A DNA stretch of 64,000 nucleotides from Nonomuraea africana. GTDB taxonomy: Bacteria > Actinomycetota > Actinomycetes > Streptosporangiales > Streptosporangiaceae. This document shows positions 59,306 through 64,000 of this stretch, one piece after another. Under the pieces are notes generated by a model, which did no database searches, was not told the DNA's origin, and worked only from the letters and a program-made list of their open reading frames with translations. The stretch lies in NCBI RefSeq assembly GCF_014873535.1, contig NZ_JADBEF010000001.1, forward strand, positions 8,308,001-8,372,000, given 5' to 3'. How positions within the stretch are numbered: the stretch's first letter is position 1; the number at the start of each line of letters is the position of its first letter. Made by a program: the position numbers and the translations under genes.

Positions 59306-61574
59306 CGGCACCTGACCGGGCGACCTGCTCGAGGAGCTCGAGCACCCTGGTCGCCCTGACGGCGTCACCGGCGGCCTCGTGCAGCTCCATGGCTTCACGG
59401 AACGCTTCGCGGGCCTGCTCGACCTGCTCCAGCTGGACCAGCGCCTTGCCCAGGCTGGTCAGTGTCGTCGCCACGGCCCGGCTGATCGGGCGCTCCCGCA
59501 TCTCCCGCAACGCCTGGCGGTAGTGGTCGGCGGCCTCCTGCCAGCGTCCGAGGGCGGAGTAGCCGTCACCCACCAGATCCAGCGTCGCGCCGACGGCCTG
59601 GTTGACGATGGCGGGCGAGCCGCCGAAGGCGGGATCGCGCAGCCGGTCCACCAGGGCCAGGTTGTGCCGGACGGACTCCTCCACCCGGCCGAGCCGGCGC
59701 AGGCAGTGCCCCATGCTGGTCATGGCCTGGGCGTAGCCCTCCGTGTCCCCTGCCTGCTTGAAGCACTCCGCCGCCTGCCGGGTGTAGCTCAGACCGCTCT
59801 CCTTGCTCGGCTGGTCGTCGCGAGCCCACAGCGACCAGGTGGCGTAGATCAGCGACCAGCCCTGCTGGCGCACGTCGCCGATGTCGCGGGCCAGCTCCAG
59901 CGCGCGCAGGGCGGTCGCCTCCGCCTCGTCGTAGCGAGCCTGGCAGTAGGTCTGCGCCCAGGACAGGTAGTTGAGATGCACCGCCTCCTGCCCGCGGTCG
60001 CCCATGGCGCGGGCGGCCCTGGCGGACAGGTCGAACACCTCGGGCCAGTGCCCCCAGTGCATCCACAGGTCCGAGAACCAGTGCATGGCCTCGGCCACCT
60101 CGACGACGCGCGCGTGCTCGCCGACGCGGAAGGCCTGTCTCAGCGCCGCCAGCCACGCCTCGCCCTCCGTCTGGAGCCACTCCTGTGCCTGCTGCGAGCT
60201 GTTCAGCTCGACGAGGGAGCTCCAGTCCGGCGGCGGGGCGCCGTAGTCCGGCTCGAACCAGCGCCCGGCGATCGTGGCGACCTCGAGCAGCCAGTCGTCC
60301 ATACGCCGCCGGGCCTGCCGCTGGGTCTGGACGGGCTCCTCCTCGGACAGCCGGGCGCGGGCGAACAGCCGTACCAGGTCGTGGAAGCGGTAGCGGCCCA
60401 CGTACGGCGACTGCAGCAGGCCGAGGTCGACGAGTTCCTCCAGGGCGTCCTCGGCCTCGACCCGGCCGAGCTCGGCCAGGACCGCCGTCATCGGCACCCC
60501 GAACTCCGGCGCCGCGGCCAGCGCCAGGCGGCGGAAGCTCTGCCGGGCCGGCAGGGAGAGCTGCCGGTACGACAGCGCGAAGGCGGCGGCCACGGACAGG
60601 TCTCCCGCGGACAGGGACTCCACTCGCCGTCCCTCGTCGCCAAGGCGTGCGGCCAGTTGCCCTGCTGTCCAGCCGGGCCTGCTCTGCAGCCGGTTCCCGG
60701 CGATGCGCAGCGCCAGCGGCAGGTTCCCGCACAGGCTCGCCACCTGTGCCACCCCGTCCGGATCGGCCGCGGCGCGCTCCGCGCCCACGATCGCGCGCAG
60801 GAGGGCGGCCGCCTCCTCCGCGGCCAGGTGCGCCAGCGGGAGCTGGTGTACGCCTTCCAGCCCTGCCAGTGGCCTGCGGCTGGTGACCAGCGTCATCACC
60901 GGACCGGCCGAGGGCAACAGCGAACGCACCTGGCCTTCGTGGGCCGCGTTGTCCAGGATGATCAGGCACCGCCGTTCGCGCAGCAGGGCCCGGTATTGGC
61001 CTGCGCGGTCCTCCTCGTCGGCGGGGACGCGCCGCTCGGCCACGCCCAGGGCCTTGAGCAGCCGGGACAGCGCCGTCCCCGAGTCCAGTGGCACCGGATC
61101 CATGCCGCGCAAGTCCAGGTAGAAGCGGCCGTCGGGGAACAGATCGTCCAGTTGCCCTGCGGCTCGCACGGCCAGCGCTGTCTTGCCGATGCCGGCGGCG
61201 CCGGAGACGGCGGCCACGACGGCGGCCTGCTCGTCTCCCGTCCGACCCGCCAGTTCGCGCAGCGCACGCAGTTCCCGTGTCCGCCCGGTGAAGTCGCCCA
61301 CTCCGCGGGGCAGCTCACACGCTCCCGGCGCGGGGGCCTCCTGGCGCGGTCGTCCCGCCCGTGCCGCCTCCGACAGCGCCATCCGCTGCGCGTCGTCCAG
61401 CCGCAGCGCCTCGGCCAGTGCCTCCACGGTGCGCCGTTGCGGGCCCCGGCTGGTTCCGCGCTCCATGTCGCCGATGGCCCGTACGCTCACGCCGGACGTG
61501 TGGGAAAGCTCCTCGATCGTCAGCTTGGCGGCGTGTCGCAAGCTCCGCAGCAACCTGCCGAACGACTCCGCCAC
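59280..61574 (-). CDS. XRE-type HTH, NB-ARC ATPase and TPR regulator
   Basis: 764 residues. An N-terminal helix-turn-helix (about 8-60: LTIEELSHTSGVSVRAIGDM), then an NB-ARC/AP-ATPase domain (about 95-345) with Walker A GAAGIGKTAL at about 125-134 (K131) and Walker B CLIILDNA, followed by a winged region and TPR repeats (about 460-760). This is the layout of STAND-type transcriptional regulators of actinomycetes, without the SARP output domain; the XRE part would be the DNA binder. GTG 61574 has GAGGGGG upstream. It is possible that it controls the divergent genes or a distant cluster. Confidence 0.87.
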   Translation of the reverse strand: MAESFGRLLRSLRHAAKLTIEELSHTSGVSVRAIGDMERGTSRGPQRRTVEALAEALRLDDAQRMALSEAARAGRPRQEAPAPGACELPRGVGDFTGRTRELRALRELAGRTGDEQAAVVAAVSGAAGIGKTALAVRAAGQLDDLFPDGRFYLDLRGMDPVPLDSGTALSRLLKALGVAERRVPADEEDRAGQYRALLRERRCLIILDNAAHEGQVRSLLPSAGPVMTLVTSRRPLAGLEGVHQLPLAHLAAEEAAALLRAIVGAERAAADPDGVAQVASLCGNLPLALRIAGNRLQSRPGWTAGQLAARLGDEGRRVESLSAGDLSVAAAFALSYRQLSLPARQSFRRLALAAAPEFGVPMTAVLAELGRVEAEDALEELVDLGLLQSPYVGRYRFHDLVRLFARARLSEEEPVQTQRQARRRMDDWLLEVATIAGRWFEPDYGAPPPDWSSLVELNSSQQAQEWLQTEGEAWLAALRQAFRVGEHARVVEVAEAMHWFSDLWMHWGHWPEVFDLSARAARAMGDRGQEAVHLNYLSWAQTYCQARYDEAEATALRALELARDIGDVRQQGWSLIYATWSLWARDDQPSKESGLSYTRQAAECFKQAGDTEGYAQAMTSMGHCLRRLGRVEESVRHNLALVDRLRDPAFGGSPAIVNQAVGATLDLVGDGYSALGRWQEAADHYRQALREMRERPISRAVATTLTSLGKALVQLEQVEQAREAFREAMELHEAAGDAVRATRVLELLEQVARSGAVTRPQNAG

Positions 61575-61727
61575 CCGTCCCCCTCACGATCGCCCTCGGC
61601 GAAGTACTACAAACGCCGCAGACCAACCCTATCCACCCGCTGAGAGCGGATGTTCTCCTGCACGCCAGAGCTGCCGCCTGCTCGGAGAGGGGCACGGCCG
61701 AGGTGGTCGTTCTCTGCCGCGCCGCCG

Positions 61728-63590
61728 CTATTGGACGTGCCGGTGGACGTCCTCCCCTTCCGCCGGAGCGGCGATCCACGGGCCCTCGACGGACGGGTCG
61801 AGAATCCCCTCCTCCACGAAGGTGTAGCGGCCGTCGAGGACGTATCCCGCCACCCTCGCGTCATGGGCGTCGCTGTTGTGCCACAGCCTGTCGAACAGCG
61901 TGTCCACCCTGATCCTGGCCTGGCGGCAGAAGACGTCGGCCAGCTCCATGGGGCGCCGTCCGAGGTCGCGAGAGTCCTCCTCGGCCCGCACGCAGACCGC
62001 GGTCATCGCGAACAGCTCGGCGCCGATGTCGACGATCCTGCCGAGGAAGGTTTGCTTACGCTCCAGGCCGCCCTGCCACCGCGACATGGCGTAGAAGGTG
62101 GATCTGGCCAGCTTGCGGCTGGTCCGCTCCACGTGGCGCAGGTGCTGGGCCAAGGGCCCGAAGTCGCCGTAGGCGACCGGCAGCGTGCCCCCGCCGACGA
62201 CCAGCCCCGGCAGCCACTTGGCGTAGAAGGCGCCGGCTCTCCTGAGCGCTCTCGCCCGCTCCTGCCGGGAGGCGCCCGGATCGATCAGCTCACCGGCCAC
62301 GGACAGGTGCGCGTCGACGGCCTCCCTCGCGATCAGCAACCGCATGATCTCCGAGGAGCCCTCGAAGATCCGGTTGATGCGCAGGTCGCGGAGGATCTGC
62401 TCGGCGGGCACGCCGCGCTCGCCGCGCGCGGCCAGCGACTCGGCCGTCTCGTAGCCGCGCCCGCCCCTGATCTGGACCAGCTCGTCGCCCACCCGCCAGG
62501 CCATCTCGCTGGCGAACAGCTTGGCGAGCGCGGCCTCGATCCTGATGTCGTTGGACTCGTCGTCGGCCATCCTGCTCGACAGGTCGCACACCGCCTCCAG
62601 CGCGTAGGCCGTCGCCGCGATGAACGCGACCTTGGTGGCCACCGCCTCGTGCTCGCCGACCCGGTGCCCCCACTGCACGCGCGCGTTGCACCACTCACGG
62701 GCGATCTTCACCGCCCATTTGGCGTTGCCCGCGCAGGTGGCCGGCAGCGACAGCCGACCGGTGTTCAGCGTGGTGAGCGCGATCTTCAGGCCCTGGCCCT
62801 CGCGGCCGATCCTGTTGCGCGCGGGGACGCGGACGCCCTCGAACCGGGTCACCCCGTTCTCGATCCCGCGCAGGCCCATGAAGGAGTTGCGGCGCTGGAC
62901 CGTGATGCCGGGCGACCCCGCCTCGACCACGAAGGCGCTGATCTTCTGGCCGGTCCTGGCCATCACGACGAGCAGGTCGGCGACCACGCCGTTGGTCGTC
63001 CACAGCTTGACCCCGTCGAGCACGTACTCGTCCCCGTCGAGGGTCGCGGTCGTGGACAGCCGCGCCGGGTCGGAGCCCACGTCGGGCTCGGTCAGCAGGA
63101 ACGCCGAGATCTCGCCTCGGGCGCAGCGCGGCAGGAACTCGCGCTTCTGCTCCTCGGTGCCGAACAGCCGCAACGGCTGCGGCACCCCGATCGACTGGTG
63201 CGCCGACAGCAGCGCGGACAGCGCGGGACAGTAGGAGCCGACGAGCATGAGCGCCTTGCTGTAGTAGAGGTGTGACAGGCCGAGCCCGCCGTACTCCTCC
63301 TCGATCGTGATGCCGAACGCGCCCAGGTCGGCCAGGCCCTTGACCACCTCGTCGGGCACGACCGCGGTCCGCTCGATCTGCGCGGGATCCACCCGCGAGT
63401 CGAGGAACCTCCTGAGGGCCCTGACGAACTCCTCGCCCTTCTTGGTGGCCGACTCGTCCAGCGTGGGGATCGGGTGGACGAGGTCGAGGCGGAAGTCCCC
63501 GAGGAAGAGCTGCCTGCCGAAGCTCGGCCGCTCCCACTCGACCTGCCTGGCCTGCTCCGCGACCTCTCGCGCCCGCGCGTACTCGGTCAT
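61728..63590 (-). CDS. acyl-CoA dehydrogenase, long form
   Basis: 620 residues; the extra 200 residues lie after the usual catalytic core. FLLTEPDVGSDPARLS and LWTTNGVVADLLVVMA are the flavin-site motifs; the core ends with INRIFEGSSEIMRLLIAREA, and the remaining C-terminal domain is helical. Long FadE forms of this type oxidise fatty acyl-CoA or, in some, other acyl-CoA. ATG 63590 has GGAGG 5 nt upstream. A half-site AACAGAAT of the ACAGA-N7-TCTGT type lies about 22 bp before the start, without its partner half. Confidence 0.9.
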   Translation of the reverse strand: MTEYARAREVAEQARQVEWERPSFGRQLFLGDFRLDLVHPIPTLDESATKKGEEFVRALRRFLDSRVDPAQIERTAVVPDEVVKGLADLGAFGITIEEEYGGLGLSHLYYSKALMLVGSYCPALSALLSAHQSIGVPQPLRLFGTEEQKREFLPRCARGEISAFLLTEPDVGSDPARLSTTATLDGDEYVLDGVKLWTTNGVVADLLVVMARTGQKISAFVVEAGSPGITVQRRNSFMGLRGIENGVTRFEGVRVPARNRIGREGQGLKIALTTLNTGRLSLPATCAGNAKWAVKIAREWCNARVQWGHRVGEHEAVATKVAFIAATAYALEAVCDLSSRMADDESNDIRIEAALAKLFASEMAWRVGDELVQIRGGRGYETAESLAARGERGVPAEQILRDLRINRIFEGSSEIMRLLIAREAVDAHLSVAGELIDPGASRQERARALRRAGAFYAKWLPGLVVGGGTLPVAYGDFGPLAQHLRHVERTSRKLARSTFYAMSRWQGGLERKQTFLGRIVDIGAELFAMTAVCVRAEEDSRDLGRRPMELADVFCRQARIRVDTLFDRLWHNSDAHDARVAGYVLDGRYTFVEEGILDPSVEGPWIAAPAEGEDVHRHVQ

Positions 63591-63643
63591 GACCGCCTCC
63601 CGCCTGCTCCCCGATTCTGTTCTTCCCCCCGCGCGCCATCGAC

Positions 63644-63759
63644 ACCTGCTTTTTGGTGCTGTACGGCCAGCCCGGGGGCCCAACCTGTTTTTCGGTGCTG
63701 TACGGCCAGCCCGGGGCCCGACCTGTTTTTTGGTGCTGTACGGCCAGGCCCGGTTAGGC
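63644..63759. repeat. three tandem repeats of 38-39 bp
   Basis: Units start at 63644, 63683 and 63721, each opening ACCTG plus a T run (5-6 T) and continuing GGTGCTGTACGGCCAG with a GC-rich end. They lie about 55-170 bp before the FadE start on the promoter side, so they may affect transcription. The T runs are unusual at this GC content. Confidence 0.85.
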
Positions 63760-64000
63760 CCACCCTCCGCCCGTGGCCGGGGTCTGTCCAGGGGCACGGC
63801 AAACGAGCGCACGTGGCCGGGGTCGCGTTACGCCGGGATCGTCGGCGTGGCGGCTTCGGTCCGTGGCGTGGCCGGTGGGCTGCCGGGCGTGGCGGGGCGG
63901 TGCCGGGCCGGGCGGGGTGGGCGCAGGTGGGGAAGTCTCGCGCTACGCCCCGCCGGGTTCACGGGCGACGTTGCGGTGGCGGGTGCTCCCGTACTACGCC
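63760..64000. other. right edge without a recognisable gene
   Basis: GC-rich sequence with GGCGTGGCGG-like low-complexity runs. I see no gene, terminator or RNA that I can support here; a gene may begin beyond the edge. Confidence 0.4.

Noticed and set aside
59379..61643. 754-codon open frame antisense to the NB-ARC regulator
   Set aside because: It has no recognisable domain, whereas the opposite strand has HTH, Walker motifs and TPRs.

Overview
The window is high-GC actinobacterial chromosome. Start codons are often GTG or TTG, many genes overlap by 1-4 bases, and furA-katG, IdeR, UdgX, PucR-type, PdxH, class F-like sortase and NB-ARC/TPR regulator genes are all present. The mix suggests a filamentous actinomycete, probably Streptosporangiaceae. 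That placement rests on gene content and style only; there is no rRNA in the window. I saw no tRNA, rRNA or CRISPR array.

Layout. 1-5 kb: a secreted GH16 glucanase, a frameshifted TraR/DksA-like pseudogene, a flavin oxygenase of the acyl-CoA dehydrogenase fold, a secreted DUF1838-type protein and a chimeric-looking hypothetical. 5-12 kb: furA-katG, a membrane protein, a Clp_N/HTH two-gene operon under an elaborate palindromic operator, a double GNAT acetyltransferase, small proteins and a serine hydrolase. 13-21 kb: a tetracycline ribosome-protection-type GTPase with a possible leader ORF and an in-frame insertion; then a four-gene overlapping MacAB-like efflux operon with a duplicated lipoprotein, divergent from a response regulator/histidine kinase pair. 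21-24 kb: an SHMT-like PLP enzyme divergent from a PucR-type regulator, a 35-residue small ORF and an IS605-like remnant.

24-44 kb is mostly core metabolism: a GT2 glycosyltransferase, an ECF nickel/cobalt transporter (CbiMN-CbiQ-CbiO), a TrkA-type potassium channel, a STAS protein, an SDR/enoyl-CoA hydratase pair, rhomboid, UPF0114, BlaI-like regulator, serC, citrate synthase, pdxH, an MFS exporter, UdgX, IdeR, a PAS-GAF-SpoIIE-ATPase phosphatase, a hydrolase, a 54-residue membrane protein and an acyl-CoA dehydrogenase. 44-50 kb carries two consecutive surface-protein/sortase pairs, then a long inverted repeat, a 23-bp minisatellite and a thiolase. 51-52.4 kb is a TnpB-only IS605-type insertion. 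52.5-64 kb holds a SapA-like secreted protein, a sugar ABC importer with several GntR/DasR-like operators, three alpha/beta hydrolases, an XRE-NB-ARC-TPR regulator, a long acyl-CoA dehydrogenase and a second tandem-repeat patch.

Shared themes. At least eight genes appear to be transcribed leaderless, with a TANNNT-type -10 box 6-7 nt before the start codon. Two fatty-acid oxidation genes 5 kb apart (acyl-CoA dehydrogenase and thiolase) share an ACAGA-N7-TCTGT operator, so they may form one regulon. Several convergent genes overlap at their 3' ends by 4-38 bp. The regions with most possible novelty are the sortase/substrate cassette with its shared cysteine-bounded domain, the Clp_N/HTH operon, the leader/insertion of the ribosome-protection gene, and the repeats at 49.2-49.5 kb.
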